DNA from: Streptomyces collinus
GTDB lineage: Bacteria > Actinomycetota > Actinomycetes > Streptomycetales > Streptomycetaceae
Direction: 5' to 3'
DNA length: 64,000 nucleotides
Assembly (NCBI RefSeq): GCF_031348265.1
Contig: NZ_CP133771.1
Span: 8,803,155-8,867,154 of the forward strand
Made by a program: the position numbers and the translations under genes. Each line of letters opens with the position of its first letter. The first letter of the stretch is position 1. The notes under the pieces are model-generated. The model had not been told where the DNA came from. It saw nothing but the letters and a program-made list of their open reading frames with translations, and did not search any database. Shown in pieces: positions 54,501-61,983 of this stretch.

Positions 54501-55726
54501 TTCTTGACGAACTCGCGGCCGCCGAAGACCCCAACGCCCTCGGCCACCTGGTAGACGCCCTCGACGCCGATCCGCGCGGGCACGAGCCCGGCTCGCCGCC
54601 ACGGCAACGCTGGCTTTTCGCCGCCCGTGCCCTGCTGCGTCACGACATCCTTCCTGACCACTGGCCCGCCCTGCGCCGCGGCTTGGCCGACGCCACAGTC
54701 TTGGCGGAGTACGGCAACCTGCTCACCGGCCTGTCGACCGGCCCCGATGGATGGCCCTTTGACCACCTCGACGACGACGCACTGGTCGATCTCTATGCTC
54801 TCCTTCTGAAGGACATCGGCATCGCACGCCTGCAACGGCCCCTGCGCAGTGGCTTCATCCAGGATGAAGACCGCCTCGTCGACTTGCTGCGCCACCTGCC
54901 GCGCATCCTCGCCTCCCGCGAAACCCACCACGCGGCAGCCGCCCTGCACCAGCTCGCCCAGGCCTACCCGCACGTATGGCAACTGCGCATGCTCGCCCGC
55001 GCCACCGCCCGCACGGCGGCGGACCACAGCATCCGGCCCCTCGAGCCCGAACAGCTGATCCGGCTCGTCACCGACCACCAGGCACGCCTCGTCCGCGACG
55101 CCCGCCAACTCCTCGATCTGGTCCGTGAATCTCTGGCCGCCCTGGAGGAAGACCTTCAGGGCTACAACGGAACGGCCGTCACCCTCTGGAACCGTAACCA
55201 GCACCGCTTCAACTCCAGTACCCAGTGCTGGCCCTGCTGGGAAGACGACCTCAGCGACGCCGTCGCCTCCTTCCTGCGCCGTGACATCGGCGGCCACCGC
55301 GTCGTCGTCAACCGGGAAGTCCAGGTACGACGCGACGGCCTGCCCGGCCTGCGCACCGACGTCCAGATCGAAGCCCCCGCTTCTCCCGACACGGGCCAGC
55401 ACACCCTCAGAGTCATCATCGAGGCCAAGGGATGCTGGAACCCAGAGCTGCCCACCACCGCCCGAACCCAGCTGCGCGCCTACCTCAGCGAACCCGACAC
55501 CGCGGGCCTGCTCCTGGTCGGCTACTTCGACTGCACGCGCTGGAACACCAAGAAGCGCAGCTGCCCCGCGACCAACCACGGCATCGACGACGTCCGCCGC
55601 GAGCAACACGAGCAGGTACGTCAACTGACCCACGAGGGCACACTGCTGGCCGCAGCGCACGTACTGGACTGCCGGCTGCCTAGCGAGGACAGCGACTGGC
55701 GCAAGACGACTGACGATATGGCGTAG
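51560..55726 (+). CDS. NACHT-like STAND NTPase with C-terminal PD-(D/E)XK nuclease domain
   Basis: About 1388 residues. The NTPase domain is at the N-terminus: P-loop VLRGERGMGKTYAL (Gly50-Thr57), Walker B EWHILLDGLDEG (Asp110, with the NACHT-type extra acidic residues), and LRLRITCRSARWPARFEEAL as sensor. WTFAHDSYREFLAAHFL is the typical closing winged-helix motif of NACHT proteins. About 700 residues of helical, HEAT/TPR-like repeats follow. The last 140 residues carry GLRTDVQIEA (about 1263) and LRVIIEAKGCWN (about 1287), the D...ExK of a PD-(D/E)XK nuclease. The order ATPase-sensor-nuclease is that of antiviral STAND proteins, with the effector at the unusual C-terminal end. The TTG at 51560 follows AGGAGAG; an ATG at 51446 is the alternative. 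Confidence 0.8.
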   Translation: MIQQQFPWQRRVFVLDEPPAQGRYGWPPSYAQAGVPLAQERATAIIVLRGERGMGKTYALRQEHDALLSAGLHPAWLDLKRCTTTRRAQSHLQAALTPPTEPGEWHILLDGLDEGLNDLPQLDQLLLEALEDVAEADRERLRLRITCRSARWPARFEEALRTDWQPDQIKIMGLAPLGPDDVAIAAEMVGVPDTAALLESIQQQGLVALATHPVTLLQLLDNYALHAHLPATVHDAYLQACLRLCTEHRRPTNPTQLQAQASPEHLLAVAARLAATMQFGPYTAVTEDESGTPTDLRLSRLDGLNEPGHLGGNVPCTLWNLRQVTESSLLVPTGDLRWTFAHDSYREFLAAHFLRMHHLQPHPQRQLLWIGDGEARHIIPAQQEVAAWRTTSDATLFADLLRDDPLVLLLADLPSLPDTDRERAVDALLSLLERDDTVSLDHSLLHRLNHCRLADQLRTRLQEPGEPRLTYAVVSIARACPHPELADDLLDVAEDARYDTGVRTAALAGVTEPTPDALTRIMDLTRDPSPEVIAAALRHLYPGHLTATGYLDRIRDPDPAFVGTAFILRNEAPAQLDGSTIAEAAQWAGRALRAGDAQPTSPGLALAVLARAVTLNEDTPALDLVPFIGEGLLGLADDEDRLHSSLLQTPLEDLAQTLDSCPQTRRLLARHILQHAEDDPFYTVLAGIPGGSFLPGADLLYWMEHWDQLTAINPARAQQAVRFAPPDDPETKARADAARRAHPTLAEATAFWETYQRDQQKRAARAEAQRQQQRSDPAALSTAIDEVLAARSPSVLTAWNALLNCLRRTPDGSPAQHTGGVSTLAARAPSRPATGTDPARRLSQAAAHLLSELPPLTTANFRPTSTARPPSAELTAFALVDNPAALHASPEHWAGWVVALAQSPAYDDEERQLQRAWMPLCVARAEDQLPPLLLDTLDHVTGQTLRDLVNAMERDPSHRLRTVLSAWARHSDRSPEQWYAVLDELAAAEDPNALGHLVDALDADPRGHEPGSPPRQRWLFAARALLRHDILPDHWPALRRGLADATVLAEYGNLLTGLSTGPDGWPFDHLDDDALVDLYALLLKDIGIARLQRPLRSGFIQDEDRLVDLLRHLPRILASRETHHAAAALHQLAQAYPHVWQLRMLARATARTAADHSIRPLEPEQLIRLVTDHQARLVRDARQLLDLVRESLAALEEDLQGYNGTAVTLWNRNQHRFNSSTQCWPCWEDDLSDAVASFLRRDIGGHRVVVNREVQVRRDGLPGLRTDVQIEAPASPDTGQHTLRVIIEAKGCWNPELPTTARTQLRAYLSEPDTAGLLLVGYFDCTRWNTKKRSCPATNHGIDDVRREQHEQVRQLTHEGTLLAAAHVLDCRLPSEDSDWRKTTDDMA

Positions 55727-56458
55727 ACGCCCGGCCTGCCGCGGCAGTCCTCAACTCGAGCCGCGCGCCCAAGCCGTCCGCACGTGGCGAGAGGGCAGGA
55801 CCGCACCGTGAAACATCACCATCGTCAAGGCACCGCAGGTCCGGCTGGCGCCCACCAATCTGACCCATCCCAACAGCCTGCGTCTGCGGGACCGCGCTGT
55901 CCCGCGGCACCACCCAGACCAGCGCCCGTAGCGTCGCCACGCACAGGTTGGGGCCGCCGCGGACGAAGCCAACGCACCTGCACCGGCCCCCTCCAGCACA
56001 CCCCTTGTGGCCCATCCGGAGACCGGGGAGAGGCGGGCGGGCAAGGAGGGATCCCGCGCTGGGGCCTGCGTGTGTCGGCAAGGGGCGTACGCTCATAGTC
56101 GCTCGCTGGATGGGGCGCTCGTTGATGGGCGTGGACAGCAGTATCCCGCTGAGCCGTTCCTCCGCTTTCAGCGGGGGGCGGCGGCCTGCCATATGAGTGA
56201 CTGCTTCTACCGGCAGAAGCAGCTGATCGTCTCCTGTCAGATCCCGCCTTCCCCCGGCTGCCACGTAGGTGCTGCCAGCCCAGGCGCAGTGTGGGAGGCG
56301 GTCATCGACGCCGACCGGCTGCCAGCACGTCGGACGGGCGTGAGGTGAGCGGATCCGCATTCCGCTCGGCCGAGGAGGCGCGCGAGTGAGTCTTGCCGGG
56401 CCTGGGCCTTCGCGGTCTGGCATCTCGCGTTGTCAGAGGGCGGGATTAGGCTCCGCGT
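55727..56458. other. intergenic region after the NACHT-nuclease gene
   Basis: About 730 bp. A short plus-strand frame from the ATG at 56192 (MSDCFYRQKQLIVSCQIPPS, then AVWEAVIDADRLPARRTGVR) is coding-like but only 52 codons and of unknown family; its frame stays open further upstream, so it may be the tail of a lost gene. Nothing else is supportable until the -10 box at 56447. Confidence 0.35.
56447..56452 (+). promoter_or_regulatory. -10 box of a probable leaderless transcript
   Basis: TAGGCT (TANNNT) followed by CCGCGT and then the GTG at 56459, with no Shine-Dalgarno sequence. Box and spacing match those before the HNH-like gene. Confidence 0.4.
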
Positions 56459-58195
56459 GTGATGATTCCTGCACCTTCGCAAGCTGATCTCGACTGGGCC
56501 ATATCCATGGCCTCACGGCATGGCAGCCATGCAGAGGTTCACGGCGCAGGAGTGGCCGAGTTGGCTGCGGCGCGGGGCGTGCTGCGCCGCGCAGAGACCG
56601 GTGAGAGCGTCACGAACGCCGTGCTGCTGGCCGCCCACGATCTACTGCACACGCGGGTGCCGCCCCAGCTCGGTGACAGCAGCCTGCGGCGCCTCGCCGA
56701 ATTCCTCGTCGGCAGGGGAGTGGTACCCAAGCCCGGCGACTACGAGGGCCGGTGGTGGCTGTGGTGGCCCAAAAGCGGCCGCGGCCCCTGCCGCGACTGC
56801 GGCAAGATCCGCTCCCTGACCCGCTATTCGGCCCGATTCGCAAACGAGTACGCTACCTGTGCGCACGCTGTCGCGGCGCTGAACGCCAGCACATGGCCCA
56901 CCAGGCTGACAGACTGCTGGGGCGCCAGCCGACATCGGTACCCGCGCCCGCCCCCCTCACGTCGCCCATCGAAGCACCAGCGGTAGGCACAAGCACGCCC
57001 TCTCCCTCAGGTCGCGACTGGGAAAACTACGCGACCCGGCTCGAGGAGCTGCTGGGAGCACTGGACTGGGCAGGATTCGACCTGCCGGAAGAGTGGGACA
57101 CCGACTTCGACCCGCAGGAAGGCCCCCTGCTGTTCGCCACCCTCTGGCGCGGCGACGGCGGCCTGGACGTTCAATACGAACCTCACCAGCAGACCTGCAC
57201 CTGCAGCCCTTCGACGATGTGACGGGGGACTGGCCCGAGTCCTACTCCCTGCTGGAAGACGGCATCGCAGTTCCCGTCGCCCCATCGGGGCAAGCCATCA
57301 CCGCCGTCGCTGCCGCCGCCGGACAAGCCGGGCTGCTCGACGCCACCCACGTGCAGGTTGCCGAGGCCGCACCGCCCGAGGCCAAGCAGGAGTTCACCCT
57401 GCGCAGAATGCGCCGGATCTTCCAGCCAGCTGCCGACTTCCGGCAGCTCCCGCTGCCCGCCCTGCTCCGGGAAGTCACCGAGAACGAAAGGCTCAACGCC
57501 TACCTGGAGTGGGTGGTCGACATGACTGGCTGGGACGTCGCGCCCGACATCGTGCCCGACGCGGCCGCCCTGGGCGTAGCCGCCTGGTGCTGGCGCAACA
57601 ACACCGCAGTCGAAGACCACCACCTGGACACAGACGTACAGATGGCGCGCGTCAACATCGCCGTCACCCGCATCACCCGACAGCACGTCTGCCCATGGGC
57701 GGGCATCGATTGGGACAGCATCAAGAACGCCCTGATGGACCCGCAATGGGCCCTGCCCGACGGCACCCCAATCTGTTCACTGTTCGGCCCGGGCTGGACG
57801 GAGGTAGCCGCCACCGTCACGGCGGAACTCGACCGCTGGCGCCACCTCGACCACGAGGTGCTCGGCCCTCAGACGACGATGATCCTTATGAGTATCGGCG
57901 GCTCCACCAGCTACACCGACTCCTGGTGGGGACAAGGACGCTGGCTCAGTATGTGCCGCCGCGTCATCGACGACGCCACGACTGCCGGCCTGTCTCTGCC
58001 TCCGCCCTACGACCAGCGCGGCCCCGATGCCCTGCTGGCCGACCTCGATGCCCCCGACGAGGTCCCCGCCCGGTTCTCGGCTGGCTCATCGACTTGCCGG
58101 ATGCCGGCGTCCATGGGCCTCGCGGGCTGCGCATGCACCACGTCACCCGACCTAACCGGCACAGTTGGGACCCGTACTGGCTCACCGAGTCGTGA
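56459..58195 (+). pseudogene. zinc-finger protein gene with three frameshifts
   Basis: One protein of about 575 residues can be followed through four frame segments. Segment 1, from the GTG at 56459, has ADLDWAISMASRHGSHAEVH and the zinc half-site PCRDCGKIRSL. Near 56862 the frame shifts and YLCARCRGAERQHMAHQADR supplies the second Cys pair, followed by GLDVQYEPHQQ. Near 57190 it shifts again to LHLQPFDDVTGDWPESYSLL and EWVVDMTGWDVAPDIVPDAA. Near 58070 the last shift gives GWLIDLPDAGVHGPRGLRMH and the stop. The family is unknown. Start, Cys motifs and end are all intact, so the indels are recent or are sequencing errors. Its leaderless promoter resembles that of the HNH-like gene. Confidence 0.5.
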
Positions 58196-58513
58196 CAACC
58201 CCTGACTCACGGTCCGATTGCCCAGTCCCAGTCACCCCAGTGGACCTCGGCCGCCACGTGGGCCCAGTACCCCGTGCCCGGCGTGGCGGCCAACACTGCG
58301 GGCCTGCGGCTGCAGTTCGGCCCTTGAGCCGACCACGGTCGGCGAGGAGTCCAGAGTCCCGGTCCCGGCGCTGCTGCACGTGGCGTGCGGCGACAGCGTC
58401 AGGGTCCTGGTCCGGGGCCTGAAAGCGGAGACGCGCTTTGGGGCACTCGCCTGCAGGTCCCAGGGGCCCTGCATCATACGAACGAACGCTTCACCCCAGT
58501 GACAGGAAGTAGC
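58196..58513 (+). other. degenerate coding sequence
   Basis: Plus-strand pieces such as PQWTSAATWAQYPVPGVAAN and LLHVACGDSVRVLVRGLKAE look coding but lie in different frames with stops between, and no family is recognised. It is probably a decayed gene between the zinc-finger gene and the Mrr-type gene. Confidence 0.3.
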
Positions 58514-59430
58514 ATGCTCGATTTTCACGAGTTGGCGTCGGATGGCGAGGACCTGGAGCAGATGGTCCGGGAACTGGCCCTGGCTCTCGGTTACCGGGCC
58601 AGGTGGTCCGGCCGGGGTGCGGACGGCGGGCGCGACCTCTTGCTGGAGGAGCCGGGGGACGCCCTACTGGGGGCGAAAACGCGCAATTGGGTTGTCTCGT
58701 GCAAGCACATGGCTCACGCCAAGGGCGGTGCCGGACGCTCGGTCAACGGTGAGGACCTCGGGAGTGCTGGCGGCATCGTGGACGCCGTCGCCCAGCATGA
58801 CGCTGACGGCTTCCTTCTGGTCTGCTCCACCCAGCCCTCGAGCGCTCTGGTCTCTCGGCTGGAGGCGATCGAGCGGGGCAAGGGCGTGCACACCCATGTC
58901 TGGGACGGGGTGGAGCTCGAGCGCATGCTCACCACCCCCGGGGCTGGGCGGTGGCCCAACGGTTCCTCCCCGTGAGCGCCGAGGCCAGCGGGTGGAAAAT
59001 CTTTGCCACGAGTGAGCCGAACCGTTTCATCGGCATCACGCAGGGCTTCTACCTCCGCATCGCTAACCGGCACGGGAGCGCCCTCGGGTTCCAGCTCGGC
59101 AGTGTCACCGAACGTCTGGACCGAGCCGCCTCGATCGAACTGCCCGTCGGGCACGAGATCCGTCCCCGAGGCGTCTTCTACGACGACAAGAACGGCGGAT
59201 TCAGCTGGTACTTCGACTACCTGTACGGCCCTCGCGGCTGGCGGCATGAGGAGATCGAACCGCCGATGGAAGAGAGCACGCTGCTTCAACGGCTCGGCGA
59301 CGGCGGGGTGACCTTTGAAGACGGGCAATTCGACCACTTCGAAATCGTCTTCAGGCGGGTCTACCGCGGAAGCGACACCTACGATGCCGACCACTACGGG
59401 TACTACGAGCATGTCCCCAGCTACGTCTAG
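58514..59430 (+). pseudogene. Mrr-type restriction endonuclease-like gene, split by one frameshift
   Basis: The first frame (58514-58975) starts MLDFHELASDGEDLEQMVRE and has the nuclease core of Mrr-like PD-(D/E)XK enzymes: the helix ELALALGYRARWSGRGADGG, Asp41 in GGRDLLLEEP and the strand NWVVSCKHMAHAKG (Lys64). LVCSTQPSSALVSRLEAIER is the usual later strand-helix. Near 58945, in CCACCCCCGGGGCTGGG, the frame is lost; the continuation in another frame, VAQRFLPVSAEASGWKIFAT, runs to 59430 and forms a C-terminal domain of unknown type (NRFIGITQGFYLRIANRHGS). Adding one C would restore a single protein of about 305 residues. It may be a living gene with a sequencing error in the C/G run. It would cut modified or foreign DNA. 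Confidence 0.6.
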
Positions 59431-59540
59431 GATAAGCCGATCCTGCCACGGAGTTCTCCGTCTCGGCGCGTGAGGCGCTGAAGGCATCGCAGCCGGTCTC
59501 CTGCAGGCCCTTCCGGCTTACGGCACCTGACGGCCACACC
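59431..59540. other. short intergenic stretch
   Basis: No gene or signal is visible between the nuclease gene and the WD40 remnant. Confidence 0.3.
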
Positions 59541-59712
59541 CTAGAGCAGTACGCCGGTGCCGCCGCCTGTGGCGAGCAGGGAGCGTCGGCCTGGTGAGGC
59601 GACGGCTGCAAGCGTGTTGACCGCGCGGAAGCCTCAAGGGTGGCCCACGCAGATGTGCCGTTCCACAGGCTGATCTGGTGTCCGCCGGCCACGGCCAGCA
59701 TCGGCCCGTGAG
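59541..59712 (-). pseudogene. WD40-repeat protein, C-terminal fragment
   Basis: The minus strand reads GPMLAVAGGHQISLWNGTSA, a WD40 blade ending in LWN. After a frame change it continues VNTLAAVASPGRRSLLATGG, the start of the next blade, and stops. Only about one and a half blades are left. WD40 arrays are common sensor parts of actinobacterial STAND proteins, so this may be the tail of a lost conflict gene. Confidence 0.4.
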
Positions 59713-60522
59713 ACGTGCGGGGGAGTGTCCATGATGCGGGCCGCGCCCCGGCCGGGCACGGGACTTTCGTCCAGAAGTTCTCCGGAGTGCGAGCCTTCAC
59801 CCCACCCCGCCTCTCAAAGGACTCGGCGCCAGCGAAGACCTCATCCGCCGTTTGGTCAGCCACGACACCGGCCTGCTCAACCTGATCGACCAGCACCTGG
59901 CCCAGCGCTTGGGCCGCCCTCCCGGCCGGGGACGCAGCGGCAACAACTGTGTCTAACAGACACGATTCCCGGCCGGCCGCCACCACCCGCCTGCCGGCCT
60001 GCGCAAACTGCGCAAGCACGCTCCTCACCTGCTGCCTCAAGTCACCTCCGGCGACCTCAGTGTCAACAAGGCCCTCATCGAGGCCGGGCTGAGGGGAGCG
60101 CACCATCTCCGTCCCGGTCTCCCGCCCGGAAAAGACCGCAGACGTCCAGAGACGGCACCTCGCCCCTGACCAGCTGGCCGCTCTGGCAGCACTCCTCGCC
60201 CCCGCACACACCCAGTAGCAGCAAGGCCGCGACTGAGACCCGCAACCACCACCCGGCCGAAAACGACCCGTGCCGCGACCGTGCCGCACACCCCCGCAAT
60301 GGACGACGTCCCGGCTCGGCACTGGCGCTCCACCCATGCCTGCGGGGATTCCTAGGCCCGCTTGCAGGCATTGGTCCGCCAACTGATCGCCAGACAGGGT
60401 GAGTTCACTCAACTTCACTTTCCCCCGCATGGCGCTTGTGCCCTTAAAGTGATCACGACCGGCGCCAGGGCCGCTCAGTCCGGCTGGCGTCCGCTGTGAC
60501 GAACTCCCTGAACAGGACAGCC
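59713..60522. other. stretch with unrecognised coding-like fragments
   Basis: About 800 bp. A plus-strand piece GLGASEDLIRRLVSHDTGLL then NLIDQHLAQRLG (about 59820-59920) and another, QVTSGDLSVNKALIEAGLRG (about 60040-60100), look like parts of one lost helical protein, but no start or family can be given. The cluster of fragments suggests a junction between the conflict genes and the transposition genes. Confidence 0.3.
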
Positions 60523-60856
60523 ATGGGTGCATTCGAGGCCATCGACGAACTCATCGCCACTGCTCGCATCCCGCTCCCCCCCCCCGGCCTGCGGCGCCGT
60601 ATACGCCAGCAGCTCCACCTCGCCGCCGACCAGGTCGCGCAGGCCTGCGGCGCGGGGCGCCTCAGCCTCCTGGATGACGGGCCTGAACGGACTCACGCAG
60701 GCCGAGTTGCCCATGGACACCAGCCCACCGGCAGCAGCCGACGGAGTCCTCCGCATCACGCAACCCTGCGTCCTGTGCGGTCACCCGGCCCATCAGCAGG
60801 TCGCCGGAACCTCACCCCCGAAGACTCGTACTCCACGGCGGTTCTTCCCCTGCTAG
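60523..60856 (+). pseudogene. HTH (XRE-like) protein with zinc motif, frameshifted
   Basis: The ATG at 60523, with AGGA upstream, starts MGAFEAIDELIATARIPLPP. RRRIRQQLHLAADQVAQACG has the look of a Cro/C1 helix-turn-helix. A change of frame later gives AADGVLRITQPCVLCGHPAH, a CxxC-H type knuckle, before the stop at 60856. A run of ten C near 60577-60586 is a likely slippage site. It is probably a broken copy of a small regulator found near mobile genes in Streptomyces. Confidence 0.45.
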
Positions 60857-60918
60857 GTGAACGGTGCCTTAGGTCCATGCCCTGGGCCGCTTGTCTGTCC
60901 GAGGGAGGGTGGGCGGTG

Positions 60919-61983
60919 TCAGATGGTGCGGCTGCGGCCGATGGCCAGGGATTCCAGCAGCTCCTCGGTGATGCGCTCCTGCTTGTTCCAGATCGCTTTC
61001 TGGGCGCCCTGGCTGACGAGCTGGGACAGGGCCCGCAGGTAGCCCTTGGTGCGGCGGTGCAGGTATTCGTGCAGGTTGGTCAGGTCGTCCGGCTGGTGGT
61101 GGTGCAGGCACAGGTTCTTGTCGAACTTGCGGACGATCTTCGTGAACAGTTTGTGGCCGTCCGTGTCGTAGCCGATCCGGCTGGTGCGCAGGGTGGCGTA
61201 GTCGCCCCAGATCTCCTCGTTGTCGGCCAGGGCGGTTTCCCGGTCCCGGGTCAGGGGGTCGACGATGGAACGGGCGGCCCGTCCGGCGAAGAGGAAGGTG
61301 GCGCCGGTGCTTTCACTGATCTCTTCCAGGTAGGCGAACGACTCCTCGGCGTCCGCGCCGGCCCGCAGCTGCTCGATGCCGTCGATGAGGACCAGCAAGG
61401 TGGAGCTGTTGCGCATCACATGGCAGATGGAGCGGGTGGGGTCGCTGCCGCCGTCGTGCTTGAGGCCGAGGAAGGAGGCGAAGGCGGCCGGCCAGTTCCG
61501 CCGTCCGCCGCGGGCCAGGGGAGGCACCCGCAGCGCGATCACCGGGATGCGGCTCTCGTCCGGCTCATACAGGCGGGCGATCTTGTTCTCGTAGTGGCGG
61601 CCGATGTACTGCAGGATCTCGGTCTTGCCGGTGCCGCGGGGGCCTTCGATGATGACGCCGGTCTTGCCGTGGATGCGTTCCCGGTTGGCCAGCAGATGCT
61701 CGTGGACGACGACCAGGGCCCGGCCGATGGCGGGGGTGACCACGGTCGGCATCAGGGCGTGATAGCGCAGCCGCAGGTCGTTGTCGGCGACTTCCGTGCC
61801 GGGCGGCGGGCTGTCGGCCAGGTCGGGCCGGGTGCGGTCCAGGGTGGCGAAGGTGCGCCAGTTGCTCAGGGTGTTCAGCCATACCGGCCGGGGCGCGGTG
61901 AACACCGGCGTGGGGGCGGGCGAGTCGATGAGCAGACGGATGTCGTCGTCTTCGATCTCCTCGATGACCGGTGGCTGCGTCAT
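60919..61983 (-). CDS. tniB: TniB/TnsC-like AAA ATPase of a Tn5053/Tn7-type transposon
   Basis: A 354-residue transposition regulator. The P-loop is VIIEGPRGTGKTEILQYIGR, Walker B is TLLVLIDGIEQL, and FLFAGRAARSIVDPLT supplies the sensor region. Later residues (LHEYLHRRTKGYLRALSQLV) resemble the C-terminal lid of TniB/TnsC. These ATPases form filaments on target DNA and activate the DDE transposase. Its ATG overlaps the tniA stop by 4 bp (ATGA), so the two are translationally coupled. The usual next gene, tniQ, is not found downstream; a broken HTH gene is there instead. The symbol is by family resemblance. Confidence 0.8.
   Translation of the reverse strand: MTQPPVIEEIEDDDIRLLIDSPAPTPVFTAPRPVWLNTLSNWRTFATLDRTRPDLADSPPPGTEVADNDLRLRYHALMPTVVTPAIGRALVVVHEHLLANRERIHGKTGVIIEGPRGTGKTEILQYIGRHYENKIARLYEPDESRIPVIALRVPPLARGGRRNWPAAFASFLGLKHDGGSDPTRSICHVMRNSSTLLVLIDGIEQLRAGADAEESFAYLEEISESTGATFLFAGRAARSIVDPLTRDRETALADNEEIWGDYATLRTSRIGYDTDGHKLFTKIVRKFDKNLCLHHHQPDDLTNLHEYLHRRTKGYLRALSQLVSQGAQKAIWNKQERITEELLESLAIGRSRTI

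Noticed and set aside
54296..55660. A 454-codon antisense frame within the NACHT-nuclease gene.
   Set aside because: Gly/Val-rich composition is that of a GC-rich shadow frame; the sense frame carries the nuclease core.
59351..60532. A 393-codon minus-strand frame.
   Set aside because: Only a short part (WD40 remnant) is protein-like; the rest is antisense to other coding-like fragments and has no start signal.
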